Part shown: piece after piece, positions 15,797 through 24,686 of the stretch
Layout: every line of letters starts with the position of its first letter
Numbering within the stretch: position 1 is the stretch's first letter
Assembly (NCBI RefSeq): GCF_003046315.1
Contig: NZ_PZZP01000002.1
Coordinates: 434,001 to 498,000 of the forward strand
Direction of reading: 5' to 3'
From: Desmospora activa DSM 45169
Lineage (GTDB): Bacteria; Bacillota; Bacilli; Thermoactinomycetales; DSM-45169
DNA length: 64,000 nucleotides
Made by a program: the position numbers and the translations under genes
Notes under the pieces: generated by a model
Databases searched by the model: none
Seen by the model: the letters and a program-made list of their open reading frames with translations, nothing else
What the model was told of the DNA's origin: nothing

Positions 15797-17452
15797 TCAG
15801 TCGTACGGAGTCTCAACAGTCTCAGTATCGATCGAAAGAGGGTCGGATGACGGCTCAACCTGCTCACTATCTCTGGATTTCAGCCGTCGCTGCGCTTTTT
15901 CCAATATCGGCCGCGGGAATCCCAAAGCCTCTGCGATGATCAATGCTTGTCGGGGCACTCCCTCTCCCGCCCCTGGCAGCAGACGATAATCCACCTCCAT
16001 CGGGCCATCTTCCGCGTTCCAAGCCTGGGGGTTCCGTAATCCGGCCGTACGATAAATATGAATTCCCCCTACTTCCACAACTTCGCTGAAGTGTGTCGCT
16101 TGCAACGACCAGATAGAGGAAATCGCAAGCATTTCCGTTACCGCCGTTGCCAGAGCAGACCCCTCTACCGGATTGGTGCCACGGCCCACTTCATCCAGCA
16201 ACAATAAACCGGCATCCGCTTGTTGTATCGCTTCTGTCAACCGTTTTACTTCTGCACCAAAGGTGCTGAGACCGTCCCGCTCATCCTGTCCATCCCCGAT
16301 TACGGTCCGGATCCAGGGAAACAAAGGCATCCCACAGGAACGAGCCGGTACAAAAAAACCAAACTGCCCCAGTGCCGCTACCACTCCCACTGTTTTTAGC
16401 GCAATTGTCTTGCCCCCCATATTGGGCCCGATCACGACGGTTGTCCCTTTTTTGACGGTAACATCTACGGGAGTGAATGCTGCCCCTTTTTGCTCCAGAG
16501 ATGCCACTACCGCAGGGTGAACCGCCCCTTTTAAGTGAAAAACGTCACGATCAAGCTGGGGAGGGACGCCGTTCCATTTCCGCGCCAACCGTACACGGGC
16601 CCATTGTAGATCGATCCAAACCACTTCCTGCAATACACGCTGCAACCAAGAGAGATAGGGGCGTATCCGTCGAGCGAGAGTGGATAGCACTTCTTGCTCC
16701 ACCTGTTCCAACTCTTCTTCCGCCTGTTGCCGCTGAACAAGGACATTACGTTCTTCTTCAGTCGTAAGGAGGGAAAACACCCCCTCAAAGGGGGAATCCC
16801 GCACCTTCTCAACTTGGGGGTCTGCCATCAGCCCCTCATAGACGGCATTTCCTCGCTCTACTATCCATTCACCGGCGTGATTCCGTTTTACTCCGTATTT
16901 TTGCTCAATCGCGCCTGCTCGCTCTTCCCGCACCTCTACCCGCTTTCGTTCACAAGCTGCCACTTCTTGCCTTATATCAGCCAAACGGGGATCAAATGCA
17001 TCATTGAGGGCAAATGAAGGCTTCCGTATCAGCTCCGGATTGAAGATGCGCAGCACATCTTCCCAGGTTTGCATTTCACTATCAACCCCAACGGCAACTT
17101 CTTCCGGCCATGCCGCAATCACTTGCCGTCCATACCAGATCAATCCCTTGAGCCGAAACCAGCCGAGCAACGACGGAACACTCTCTCGTTCCAACTCCGC
17201 CACCACCGCTTCCGCATCAGGAATAGAGGTAAGATTCTCCTCAAGTCTTACCTCCCAGTCCGGATCTTGTTCCGCCCGCTTCAGGCAGCGCTCCTGCTCC
17301 TGGATACAGCGCTCCCACGCATCTTCGTCACCAGGTTGAAAAGGGGACAGCTCCTTTTTGGCCCGCTGCCCCATCGGGGTTAACGGCTGAAATCGCGCCC
17401 ACACTTGCGGCCACAAGAGCGCCTGTTGCGATTGCTCATCCATCCATGGCAT
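15797..17452 (-). CDS. kamC: MutS-family ATPase, probable lysine 5,6-aminomutase reactivase subunit
   Basis: Protein of 551 residues with a MutS/MutS2-type C-terminal ATPase: Walker A GPNMGGKT, a DGQDERDGLSTFGAEVKRL segment and Walker B LLLDEVGRGTNP followed by the conserved SALA and QATHFSE. The N-terminal half is helical and lacks the MutS mismatch-recognition domain; there is no C-terminal Smr nuclease domain. Its place between kamB and kamD, in the order known from clostridial lysine-fermentation clusters, supports a role with KamB in reactivating the B12 enzyme rather than DNA repair. ATG 17452 has GGGAGGGG about seven bases upstream and overlaps the end of kamB. Confidence 0.8.
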   Translation of the reverse strand: MPWMDEQSQQALLWPQVWARFQPLTPMGQRAKKELSPFQPGDEDAWERCIQEQERCLKRAEQDPDWEVRLEENLTSIPDAEAVVAELERESVPSLLGWFRLKGLIWYGRQVIAAWPEEVAVGVDSEMQTWEDVLRIFNPELIRKPSFALNDAFDPRLADIRQEVAACERKRVEVREERAGAIEQKYGVKRNHAGEWIVERGNAVYEGLMADPQVEKVRDSPFEGVFSLLTTEEERNVLVQRQQAEEELEQVEQEVLSTLARRIRPYLSWLQRVLQEVVWIDLQWARVRLARKWNGVPPQLDRDVFHLKGAVHPAVVASLEQKGAAFTPVDVTVKKGTTVVIGPNMGGKTIALKTVGVVAALGQFGFFVPARSCGMPLFPWIRTVIGDGQDERDGLSTFGAEVKRLTEAIQQADAGLLLLDEVGRGTNPVEGSALATAVTEMLAISSIWSLQATHFSEVVEVGGIHIYRTAGLRNPQAWNAEDGPMEVDYRLLPGAGEGVPRQALIIAEALGFPRPILEKAQRRLKSRDSEQVEPSSDPLSIDTETVETPYD

Positions 17453-18488
17453 TGTTCTTCCCCTCCCTCGGCAACAACGAAAACGGCCACCCCTCCTGCT
17501 TGACATCCACGATCGGCACAGGGTGTACAATTTTGGCAATCCTTTCCTGCAAGCGATGGGAATCCAGTGTATACCCGTCAGGTGAAACCGGATTGATCCC
17601 CCAGGCACGCAACCGCAAAGGTCGTAGATAGAGCAACTTACCACCCATGCGAAACCAACGACGTAAGCTACGGCGGGAGACGAAGCAGCGGGTGGGATCG
17701 GACAAAATTAGATCTAGGGGGCTTCCTCGGCCCAGCAATAGCGCTAACGCTGATTCCGTTAAGGCTCCGGGCAGGGCGAGAGCGGTCCATTCTGGTTTAT
17801 CCAATGTTTGCTGCCATTGCGATTGCTGCATCAACAAAGAAGAAAAAGGGAGAGAAACCACCTCTCCTCCTCGCACCCCCGCCAATCGACCACGGTCACG
17901 GGCGTTTTTCCCCGCTTGTTGCAGCAACGGAGAGGTGACCGCTGGTAAAGCAGCAATCGACCACCACTCCGCCACCCGTTCTACCACCGCATCCAATGAG
18001 GGACCCAGAGCAGCTCCGGCAACGGCAACCGCCGTATCCGTCAACCAGGGATCACCGGCAGCTTTGCGATCATACGCCCCATCCACCAGAGCCAACAAGA
18101 TTCCCAACTGCTCCATCCGCTGTAATACCTCCGCTACTCCACGGCTGCGATTCACCCCCGCCAACTTCACGGTTGCCCTTGTGCGGGCACGGGCGATCAC
18201 CACTGGACCCAGCGGCGAATGGATTCCGGTTTCCTCTACCCATTCCCACTTCCCCGCATTCGGCTCCAGCAGTGAAGCAGCAGTGGCGACCCAGCCGTCA
18301 GTAGGAACATGGATCGGCGGTTTTTCCCGTAAGCTCCACACATCCCGCTTTTCACCATCCACACCGACACTGAGGAGGCCGAGGGTGACTCCTTCCATCT
18401 CCGCTTGTTTTGCCATCGCGTTAAGCACTGTCGTTTTGCCTACATTTTTGGCTAGACCGAACACAGCACAGGATTGGATCGGTTTCAT
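17436..18488 (-). CDS. kamB: P-loop protein, probable lysine 5,6-aminomutase reactivase subunit
   Basis: Protein of 350 residues with a near N-terminal P-loop (FGLAKNVGKTTVLNAM, about residues 10-25) and no membrane segments. The rest has family-like text such as VNRSRGVAEVLQ and ALVDGAYDRKAA, which resembles the GTPase-like fold proteins accompanying aminomutases. The gene starts at ATG 18488 in an ATGA-type overlap with the kamA stop (a GTG one codon earlier is possible) and has no ribosome-binding site of its own, so it depends on translation of kamA. With kamC it is expected to exchange damaged cobalamin in KamDE; this comes from cluster conservation, not from visible catalytic residues. 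Confidence 0.75.
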   Translation of the reverse strand: MKPIQSCAVFGLAKNVGKTTVLNAMAKQAEMEGVTLGLLSVGVDGEKRDVWSLREKPPIHVPTDGWVATAASLLEPNAGKWEWVEETGIHSPLGPVVIARARTRATVKLAGVNRSRGVAEVLQRMEQLGILLALVDGAYDRKAAGDPWLTDTAVAVAGAALGPSLDAVVERVAEWWSIAALPAVTSPLLQQAGKNARDRGRLAGVRGGEVVSLPFSSLLMQQSQWQQTLDKPEWTALALPGALTESALALLLGRGSPLDLILSDPTRCFVSRRSLRRWFRMGGKLLYLRPLRLRAWGINPVSPDGYTLDSHRLQERIAKIVHPVPIVDVKQEGWPFSLLPREGKNNAMDG

Positions 18489-19792
18489 CACGATTGGACA
18501 GTGGTCTTCGGTTTCGGAATCTTACGCTTGCGTCGTTCAAAATCACCACGCCGCTCCTCACGGGTCAACATCTTGGGCTCTAGATTGATCTGATCGTCGG
18601 CCATCAAGGAGGCAATGCCGATATTGTGGCCCGCTGCCGCCTGACAGTGTGCACAGTTTTCTTTGTCGTGTTCCTTGTAGTTTTGCGGTTCGGGATAAGA
18701 GGTGATCACCCCTTCAAAGTTACGCAAAATCGTCTTTTGCGAGCTTTGGGAGACAACATAATTGGGCATGACCGGAATTTTCCCACCGCCACCGGGAGCA
18801 TCAACGACAAAGGTGGGAACGGAATAACCCGACGAATGGCCGCGCAGGTATTCCATGATTTCCAACCCTTTGGAAAGGGGAGCGCGGAAATGACCAATCC
18901 CTTCCGACAGATCGCATTGATAAATGTAGTAAGGACGAACCCGAATTTTGACCAACTCATAGTTCAACTTCTTCATCACATGGGGACAATCGTTGATACC
19001 TGCCAAAATCACCGCCTGATTCCCTAGAGGGACACCGGCGTCGGCCAACATTTCACAAGCCCGTTTCGCTTCGGGGGTGATTTCCTTTGGATGATTAAAA
19101 TGGGTGTTGAGCCAGACGGGATGATATTTTTTTAGGATGGTACAGAGGTCTTCCGTGACGCGCTGGGGAAATACCACCGGCGCCCGTGTCCCGATGCGAA
19201 TAATCTCCACATGGGGGATCTCGCGCAGATTTTTTAAGAGATACTCCAGGATGCGATCATTGACCAACAATCCGTCACCGCCGGAGAGCAGTACATCCCT
19301 AACCGCAGGTGTGTTGCGGATATAATCGATACAGGCATCCATCTGTTTTTTGGGAACACCCATCCCGATCTGGCCGGAAAAACGGCGACGCGTACAGTAG
19401 CGACAATACATGGAACACTGGTTGGTGATCAGAAACAACACCCGATCCGGATAACGGTGGGTCAAACCCGGAACCGGGGAATCCGTATCCTCCAACAGTG
19501 GATCTTCCATGTCATATCGCGTCTGTTCCAATTCGGCGGAAATGGGTACCGACTGCATCCGAATCGGATCGGTGGGATCATCCACATCCATCTGCAGCGC
19601 ATAGTAGGGGGTGATATTGAGCGGAATCGTCTGGTTGGCGATATCGACTCCACCCGTTTCAGCGGGAGTAAGATTGATCACCTTTTGTAGATCCTCCAAC
19701 TTACGAATCGTATGGGTCAGCTGCCACAACCAATCGTTCCACTGTTCCTCCGTCACATCTTTCCACAATTCCACTTCACGCCAATCGCGCAT
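18488..19792 (-). CDS. kamA: L-lysine 2,3-aminomutase (radical SAM)
   Basis: Enzyme of 434 residues converting L-lysine to L-beta-lysine with SAM, a [4Fe-4S] cluster and PLP. The radical SAM triad is C126-SMY-C130-RY-C133. The PLP lysine is K338 in DAPGGGGKIP. D294 (YQCDLSEG) and D331, which bind the second amino group of lysine and separate this enzyme from glutamate 2,3-aminomutase, are both present. CAHC near residue 380 provides zinc-binding cysteines. ATG 19792 is favoured over ATG 19804 because AAAGG sits too close to the latter. A 178-base leader with alternative hairpins separates it from kdd. Confidence 0.96.
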   Translation of the reverse strand: MRDWREVELWKDVTEEQWNDWLWQLTHTIRKLEDLQKVINLTPAETGGVDIANQTIPLNITPYYALQMDVDDPTDPIRMQSVPISAELEQTRYDMEDPLLEDTDSPVPGLTHRYPDRVLFLITNQCSMYCRYCTRRRFSGQIGMGVPKKQMDACIDYIRNTPAVRDVLLSGGDGLLVNDRILEYLLKNLREIPHVEIIRIGTRAPVVFPQRVTEDLCTILKKYHPVWLNTHFNHPKEITPEAKRACEMLADAGVPLGNQAVILAGINDCPHVMKKLNYELVKIRVRPYYIYQCDLSEGIGHFRAPLSKGLEIMEYLRGHSSGYSVPTFVVDAPGGGGKIPVMPNYVVSQSSQKTILRNFEGVITSYPEPQNYKEHDKENCAHCQAAAGHNIGIASLMADDQINLEPKMLTREERRGDFERRKRKIPKPKTTVQS

Positions 19793-19894
19793 ATTTGATC
19801 CCATCCTTTCACAATGGATTCAATCACATTAAGCGGAACTTCACCGCACATCCCTGTCTTTTCTGTTTGTCATCCCCTGTGGGAGGTAAAATTC

Positions 19895-19946
19895 GTTGGC
19901 TCTCACCCAAAAGGAAGGTTTAATGGTAAAGCCAACCTTGGGTTGG
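19895..19946 (-). promoter_or_regulatory. Mutually exclusive hairpins in the kdd-kamA intergenic leader
   Basis: On the minus strand, GGTTGGCT can pair with upstream CCAACC (19932-19946, 3-base loop) or its GTTGGCT part with AGCCAAC, the complement seen at 19895-19901. The two pairings share bases and cannot coexist. This is the geometry of an attenuator, but no T run follows either hairpin. Confidence 0.3.
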
Positions 19947-19970
19947 AAGGTTGTACTCCCGGTGTTTTAG

Positions 19971-21035
19971 CTAATTCTGCTGTACTCGGGTATACCGGGC
20001 TTGAAGCAGTTGCAACAGTTGCGGCTGTGTACGCACGAGATCCAAGGCCAAATCCGCATGACCGGGGGCGTAGCCGTTGCCGATCAGCATTTGTACATCC
20101 CGGCCTACTCCTTCCGCACCAAGGGCCGCCGCGGTAAAACGGATCGCCGTGCTAAAAAAGTAAACGCCACCCCCATCCCGCGTCGCCAGAATGGAAGACA
20201 ACTCCGTATCGGGAACATTGACACAGTTAATGGTCCAATCCGCCAGCCGCCGGTTGGTTACCGTCTCTACTACCTCTAATACCGCCACAGGATTACGGGC
20301 ATCTACCTGCAACACATCATCCGCCAGTTGCAGACGGCGAATCTCAGCACATGCCTCCTGCCTCGATTCCAACGCAATCAATTGCCCGCTATTACCCAAC
20401 TGCCGTCGTGCTTGCGCCAAACACAACAACCCGGATTTTCCGCCTGCCCCCAGCACCACCACTGTCTGATCCCGCTTGACGATACGGGCGATTTGGGCTG
20501 GAGCGCCACATACGTCCAACAACGCCAGAGATAGCTGTTCCGGTATATCCTCCGGTAATCGTGCATACGGCCCACTGGCAAAGAGAATCGCTTTTCCCTC
20601 GACATGTACCTGGCCCGTTTCCATATCAACATCATGAATCGCTGTTAAATAGAGCGGTGTTAAGGTAAGCGAAACCAATGTTGCGAGGCGTTCCCCTTTT
20701 TGTAACTGATCCGCAGCGAGAAAGTGGGGTCCCACTTCTGCGACGTTGCCAATCAGCATTCCGCCGGAACCGGTAGCGGGGTTATGCATTTTACCCCGTT
20801 CTGCCACAATCGCGGCAATCCGCTCCTTCACCTTCTCCAGGTCTTGACCGCAGGATTGTTTTAACTGGTTAAAAGAGGCGGAATCGATGTTGAGGCAATC
20901 GACATCGAGCAAAAGCTCATTGTCATGGCACACCGGCTCCGCATCCAACCTCCATGCCGGTTGCGGCAACATCCCCTGTGGCTCAACCACCCGATGCAAT
21001 CCCAATGAATGAACCTCTTCCGAACGTGCATCCAT
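19971..21035 (-). CDS. kdd: L-erythro-3,5-diaminohexanoate dehydrogenase
   Basis: Cytosolic enzyme of 354 residues that oxidises 3,5-diaminohexanoate, the KamDE product, to 5-amino-3-oxohexanoate with NAD. The nucleotide-binding Rossmann motif VVVLGAGGKSGLLCLA is at about residues 190-205; other family segments are LLDVDCLNIDSASF, GMLIGNVAEVG and FFSTAIRFTAAALGAEG. ATG 21035 is chosen since AGGAGGTGA ends five bases upstream. It is the first gene of the lysine operon and lies directly behind the sigma-54 promoter at 21073-21089. The next enzymes of the pathway (Kce, Kal) are not in this window. Confidence 0.93.
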   Translation of the reverse strand: MDARSEEVHSLGLHRVVEPQGMLPQPAWRLDAEPVCHDNELLLDVDCLNIDSASFNQLKQSCGQDLEKVKERIAAIVAERGKMHNPATGSGGMLIGNVAEVGPHFLAADQLQKGERLATLVSLTLTPLYLTAIHDVDMETGQVHVEGKAILFASGPYARLPEDIPEQLSLALLDVCGAPAQIARIVKRDQTVVVLGAGGKSGLLCLAQARRQLGNSGQLIALESRQEACAEIRRLQLADDVLQVDARNPVAVLEVVETVTNRRLADWTINCVNVPDTELSSILATRDGGGVYFFSTAIRFTAAALGAEGVGRDVQMLIGNGYAPGHADLALDLVRTQPQLLQLLQARYTRVQQN

Positions 21036-21072
21036 CTGCTTCACCTCCTAAAAACCGTTGTCGTTCTAATAT

Positions 21073-21089
21073 TGCAATTTTTATGCCAA
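21073..21089 (-). promoter_or_regulatory. Sigma-54 (-24/-12) promoter of the kdd-kam operon
   Basis: The minus strand reads TTGGCATAAAAATTGCA, matching the consensus TGGCAC-N5-TTGCA with one change, and with the invariant GG and GC correctly spaced. It lies about 38 bases before the kdd start. A sigma-54 activator gene lies immediately upstream, which makes chance occurrence unlikely. Confidence 0.88.
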
Positions 21090-21133
21090 CCGTTGAAAGC
21101 GCCTCAGGACTCGTTTTTGTTCCTTTTTTTCCA

Positions 21134-21157
21134 ATAAAAAAGAGCCGAATTTTCGGC
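21134..21157 (-). terminator. Terminator between the activator gene and the kdd promoter
   Basis: On the minus strand GCCGAAAATTCGGC (a 14-base palindrome) is followed by TCTTTTTTATT. It would stop transcripts of the activator gene before the sigma-54 promoter, keeping the two units separate. Confidence 0.85.
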
Positions 21158-21264
21158 ACTATTAACGATAGTAAATCAAGTTTATTGATGACCGTTATTT
21201 CAAATAAGGAAGGATTTTTTGAGTCTGAGTGTCTGATCCCATCCAATTCCAATACGGGACAGCC

Positions 21265-21315
21265 GCGAAGCCAGGTGAAGGACGAATGTTTGCAACTCAC
21301 AGGAGCTGGCTTCGC
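21265..21315 (-). promoter_or_regulatory. Candidate upstream activating sequence for the sigma-54 promoter
   Basis: GCGAAGCCAG (21265-21274) and CTGGCTTCGC (21306-21315) form a perfect 10-bp inverted repeat about 180-230 bases upstream of the -24/-12 element, a usual enhancer distance. It lies between the activator gene and its terminator. Binding is inferred from position and symmetry. Confidence 0.45.
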
Positions 21316-21383
21316 CACTGAACAGGCCTGCGGATATGCATACACCGCATGACCGCCTAGCCACTTGCCCTTTTCTGCTTTTT

Positions 21384-22769
21384 TCAACGAAGCTTCCATT
21401 TCTTGATTTTATATTGCAGGGTTTGACGCGGAATCCCCAGCTGTCGTGCCGTCTGTTTGATATTGTTGCCGTTGGCGGTGAGCGCTTGATGAATCGCCTT
21501 TCGCTCCATCGATTCCAACCACTCAGGAAGTGTTACTCCCTCCATCTCCCCCAGTTGCGGCAAGGGAACGGTAACATCCAGCAAATGAGGAGGCAGATGC
21601 TCCACTTCAATCCAATCCCCCTCCACTTGGTTCATCGCTCCTTCGATAGCGTGTTCCAATTCCCGCACGTTCCCTGGCCAGGGATAACGACGAAATAGCG
21701 CCTCTACTTCAGCGGAAATATCTGTGACTAAAGTCCCAAATTGAAAATTGAACTTCTTGATAAAATGACGGGTTAAGAGAGGAATATCCTTTGGTCGCTC
21801 CCGTAAGGGAGGCAGTTGGATTCGGACCACATGCAGACGGTAAAAAAGGTCTTTTCGCAGCCGCCCCTCCGCCAAGCTAACCGCCGGATCTTCATTGGTT
21901 GCGGCGATAATGCGGACATCCACTGGGCGCAGACGAACATCCCCTACCCGGCGCACCATCCGATCCTCCAGCACCCGTAACAGTTTAGCTTGCAAATCCA
22001 CCGCCATCGCATGGATCTCATCCAGGAAGAGTGTCCCTCCGGCAGCCAACTCAAACAATCCCGGTCGATCTTCCGCACCGGTAAACGCCCCCTTAGCCGT
22101 GCCAAAGAGGAGCCCCTCCAACAATGAGGCAGGTATAGCCGCGCAGTTCTGGGCGATGAACGGCTGCTCTTTGCGAGAAGAGCCTGAATGGATCGATTGT
22201 ACCACCAATTCTTTGCCCGTGCCGGTCTCACCCACTACTAATACGGGGGAGCGGGTGGCGGATGCCCGACGGGCACGCAGTAGCTCCCGCTCCATCGCCG
22301 GATCCTGGGTCACAATCCGGTCAAAGTGATACAGTTCCTGCCCCGACGGCGTTTTACGCTGGTCGGCGCCAATCCGTTGTTCCAAATCGATCAACCGTTC
22401 CGACAACTCCTGAATCCGCGTCACATCCTTGGCCACTTCCAGCGCGCCAACTCGCCGTCCCTCCACCAGCAGGGGCAAGGTCGTATTGACGGTAACAATG
22501 CGGTGACCATGGCGGTTGGTATACGCTTGCTGCTGGTCATATATCGGCTTCCCCGTTTCCAACACCTTCATCAAGGTGCTCGTCTTCGGCGTTAGCGAAG
22601 GAAACACCTCCAGCACATGTGTCCCCTTCACTTCCTCCATGGATAAGCCATCCAACGCCGCCGCCCGCTCATTGTAGAAAACCGTCATTCCCTCAGCATC
22701 AACCACATGAATCCCCTCATCGATGGAACGAAGCACTTCCAGCAACATCCCCTGCTGCAACCGATCCAT
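21384..22769 (-). CDS. Sigma-54-dependent transcriptional activator of the lysine operon
   Basis: Bacterial enhancer-binding protein of 461 residues. It has an N-terminal PAS domain (about residues 8-120: LRSIDEGIHVVDAEG, FYNERAAALDG), a coiled linker, a central AAA+ domain with Walker A GETGTGKE, an intact GAFTGA loop for sigma-54 contact, and Walker B GTLFLDEI, then a C-terminal Fis-type HTH (ARQLGIPRQTLQYKIKKWK). This is the RocR/BkdR type. ATG 22769 follows GGGGAGGGTG. Gene order and the sigma-54 promoter just downstream make it the likely regulator of kdd-kam. Two TTCGTCA copies 21 bases apart (22801 and 22822) in its own promoter region may be operators. Confidence 0.93.
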   Translation of the reverse strand: MDRLQQGMLLEVLRSIDEGIHVVDAEGMTVFYNERAAALDGLSMEEVKGTHVLEVFPSLTPKTSTLMKVLETGKPIYDQQQAYTNRHGHRIVTVNTTLPLLVEGRRVGALEVAKDVTRIQELSERLIDLEQRIGADQRKTPSGQELYHFDRIVTQDPAMERELLRARRASATRSPVLVVGETGTGKELVVQSIHSGSSRKEQPFIAQNCAAIPASLLEGLLFGTAKGAFTGAEDRPGLFELAAGGTLFLDEIHAMAVDLQAKLLRVLEDRMVRRVGDVRLRPVDVRIIAATNEDPAVSLAEGRLRKDLFYRLHVVRIQLPPLRERPKDIPLLTRHFIKKFNFQFGTLVTDISAEVEALFRRYPWPGNVRELEHAIEGAMNQVEGDWIEVEHLPPHLLDVTVPLPQLGEMEGVTLPEWLESMERKAIHQALTANGNNIKQTARQLGIPRQTLQYKIKKWKLR

Positions 22770-22978
22770 ACCCACACCCTCCCCACATAGTGCCAACAAT
22801 TCGTCACCTTATGCCCAATATTCGTCATATTCATTTTAGGGGAGTCGATTAGGATCGTCTAGAAGCGATTGCGTTTTCTGGAGAATAAATCAGGTTGCCA
22901 ATAGCGAGCCCTGTATATAAACGAATTTTCCAAAAAAGGAACGAGTGTCAATCACCATCAGAGACCGTTTAAATTCAT

Positions 22979-23012
22979 AAAAAAACCGCTGATCCCTTTT
23001 AAAATCAGCGGC
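22979..23012 (-). terminator. Terminator of the carboxypeptidase gene
   Basis: On the minus strand CCGCTGAT and ATCAGCGG form the stem and a run of seven T follows. It is placed 25 bases after the carboxypeptidase stop. Confidence 0.9.
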
Positions 23013-23036
23013 TATTTTCCCCGTTTATTCGTTTCG

Positions 23037-24332
23037 TTACTGCGCAGCCGATGAACAATAGGTCCCTTCCTTGCCGATAGTGCGGTAGGGGCAGTCTGCT
23101 TGTTCCGTCAAATAAAGAACCGCCTCCCGATTGCGCTTGGTTTCCCGTTCAATCACATCATCTGGGGGATAAAAGCCGGGATTGGATGTTTTGGGATACA
23201 TTTCAAAGGTGTATGCGAAGATGTTGTGTTCACCATAGGCCCAATCCGAAAAATCCCCATCGGTGATATAAAGATCGCTGGATTGCTGCGGGGTATAACC
23301 GTTTGTCTCTGCCATTGTTTCACCCATCGTTTTAAACACCTGATAATCATCAGGGTTCATATCCGCGGGTACATCGGTGTAGGTGTAGCCGTACGGCCAC
23401 AAAATTAGCTCACTATAGGTATGGAAGGAGATCGCTGTGGTAATCTGCTGCTCTCCATCCACCGTCCGATTTTCAATAAAATCGCGCAAGCGGGCCGTTT
23501 CCGGGGCGGAGAAAGCAGCGTTTCCACGATAGGTGTCACTTCCCGGATTACCGCTGGAACCGCCACAGCACCCCCACTTATAGCCGTAGTTACGGTTGAG
23601 ATCGGTTCCGATCGCGGTTGAACCGCTGTTGGGTTGTCGGTTTTTGCGCCAGTACTGATAACGGTCATCCTTGATATCGTATTCGCCCCCGTCAGGGTTG
23701 AGATTAAACACAATAAAAATCTCCCGAGAATCGACCAATTGAGTAATCCGCTCATCTTCACCATAGGTAGAGGTAAACAGATCCAATACCTCTAATGCCA
23801 TTTCCACCGTTAAATGTTCACGGGCGTGGTGTAAGGAGACAAATAGAACACCCGGTTGATCCTCATCCACCTCGGCGTTGTCGCTGATTTTGGCGGCCCA
23901 CAGCTCGCGTCCCTCATGGGATTGACCAATGCTAAACAGCTTAACGATATCCGGATACTTCCGAGCAGTCTGCTGAATTTTCTCTACCATCTCATCATAA
24001 TTATGATAATCGGAATCCCCTGGAGGAAAATCCATCGCTTTCATCAGCTTCCGCGGTTGGAATCCCAACTGGCGCAAGCGCTCCAAATCCCTGTCAACAG
24101 CATGGATCACCACATAATCATCGCCCACTTCATCGATGGCCACTCCGGTTCGAGCGATAGCCGTCCGCTCTTCCCTCGTGTTTACGCCCTCGATTTGATA
24201 AGGAAACTTTGCTTCCTCCATAGCAAACTCCGGTTTAATCGACTGCGCCTGTGACTCCATCCATCCCCACGGTCCGACCGATACCGCCAACAACAAGGCT
24301 ACCAATCCGCACAACCATCGTTTTCCCCTCAT
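23037..24332 (-). CDS. cpt: Secreted zinc carboxypeptidase T (M14 family)
   Basis: Prepro-enzyme of 431 residues. A signal peptide (about residues 1-29) is followed by a ~70-residue pro-segment and a mature part that probably begins at D101 ([12 protein letters not shown]), as in carboxypeptidase T of Thermoactinomyces vulgaris. Zinc ligands are H169 and E172 (HHAREH) and H304 (FHTYSEL); the catalytic glutamate is E377 in YTFEMYP. The WGCCGGSSG stretch (C255, C256) and GYTYTDVP are distinctive of this enzyme. ATG 24332 follows AAAGGGG; the frame extends upstream without a plausible signal peptide. It is a single-gene unit with its own terminator, expected to be an extracellular broad-specificity exopeptidase. 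Confidence 0.95.
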   Translation of the reverse strand: MRGKRWLCGLVALLLAVSVGPWGWMESQAQSIKPEFAMEEAKFPYQIEGVNTREERTAIARTGVAIDEVGDDYVVIHAVDRDLERLRQLGFQPRKLMKAMDFPPGDSDYHNYDEMVEKIQQTARKYPDIVKLFSIGQSHEGRELWAAKISDNAEVDEDQPGVLFVSLHHAREHLTVEMALEVLDLFTSTYGEDERITQLVDSREIFIVFNLNPDGGEYDIKDDRYQYWRKNRQPNSGSTAIGTDLNRNYGYKWGCCGGSSGNPGSDTYRGNAAFSAPETARLRDFIENRTVDGEQQITTAISFHTYSELILWPYGYTYTDVPADMNPDDYQVFKTMGETMAETNGYTPQQSSDLYITDGDFSDWAYGEHNIFAYTFEMYPKTSNPGFYPPDDVIERETKRNREAVLYLTEQADCPYRTIGKEGTYCSSAAQ

Positions 24333-24529
24333 CCCATAAACCCCTTTCCGCTCTCCACGTAACGGGTTGTTCCTATCATTTATCATGATATCGTTATAGA
24401 TTTGAAATTTCAATATTTTTAAAAAGGAATCCGCATCTTTTCCCCCATGGCATGATGTAACCCCACATAAAGTGAACAATCATTTATGTATAACACATTT
24501 TGTATTCGGCCCAATATTCAATTAATCGA

Positions 24530-24660
24530 TGTTATACTGAATGGACAAGGCACGATCCGAATCGGACGTTTCTCCTCTCCATGCGAGTCTCTTTTTTGGG
24601 CGCCCTATGGACCCCTGCTCTGGCCTTTGTCACCGGTCAGGGCAGGGGTAGCCAATAACG
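24530..24660 (+). promoter_or_regulatory. Extended -10 promoter and hairpin leader of a mini transcription unit
   Basis: TG-T-TATACT at 24530-24538 is an extended -10 box. About 75 bases downstream ACCCCTGCTCTG pairs with CAGGGCAGGGGT (around 24610-24650), a 12-bp stem with one G-T pair. The first strong ribosome-binding site follows near 24670. I compared the leader with riboswitch motifs I know and found no match. The rest of 24333-24686 shows nothing else. Confidence 0.45.
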
Positions 24661-24686
24661 GCCCCTGGAAAGGAGGTGTACCTTCC

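Noticed and set aside
24486-24686. Extended N-terminus of the small ORF ending at 24860, starting at 24486
   Set aside because: The upstream part lies before or across the promoter and the GC-rich hairpin and lacks a ribosome-binding site; the GTG at 24687 with AAAGGAGGTG is far better.
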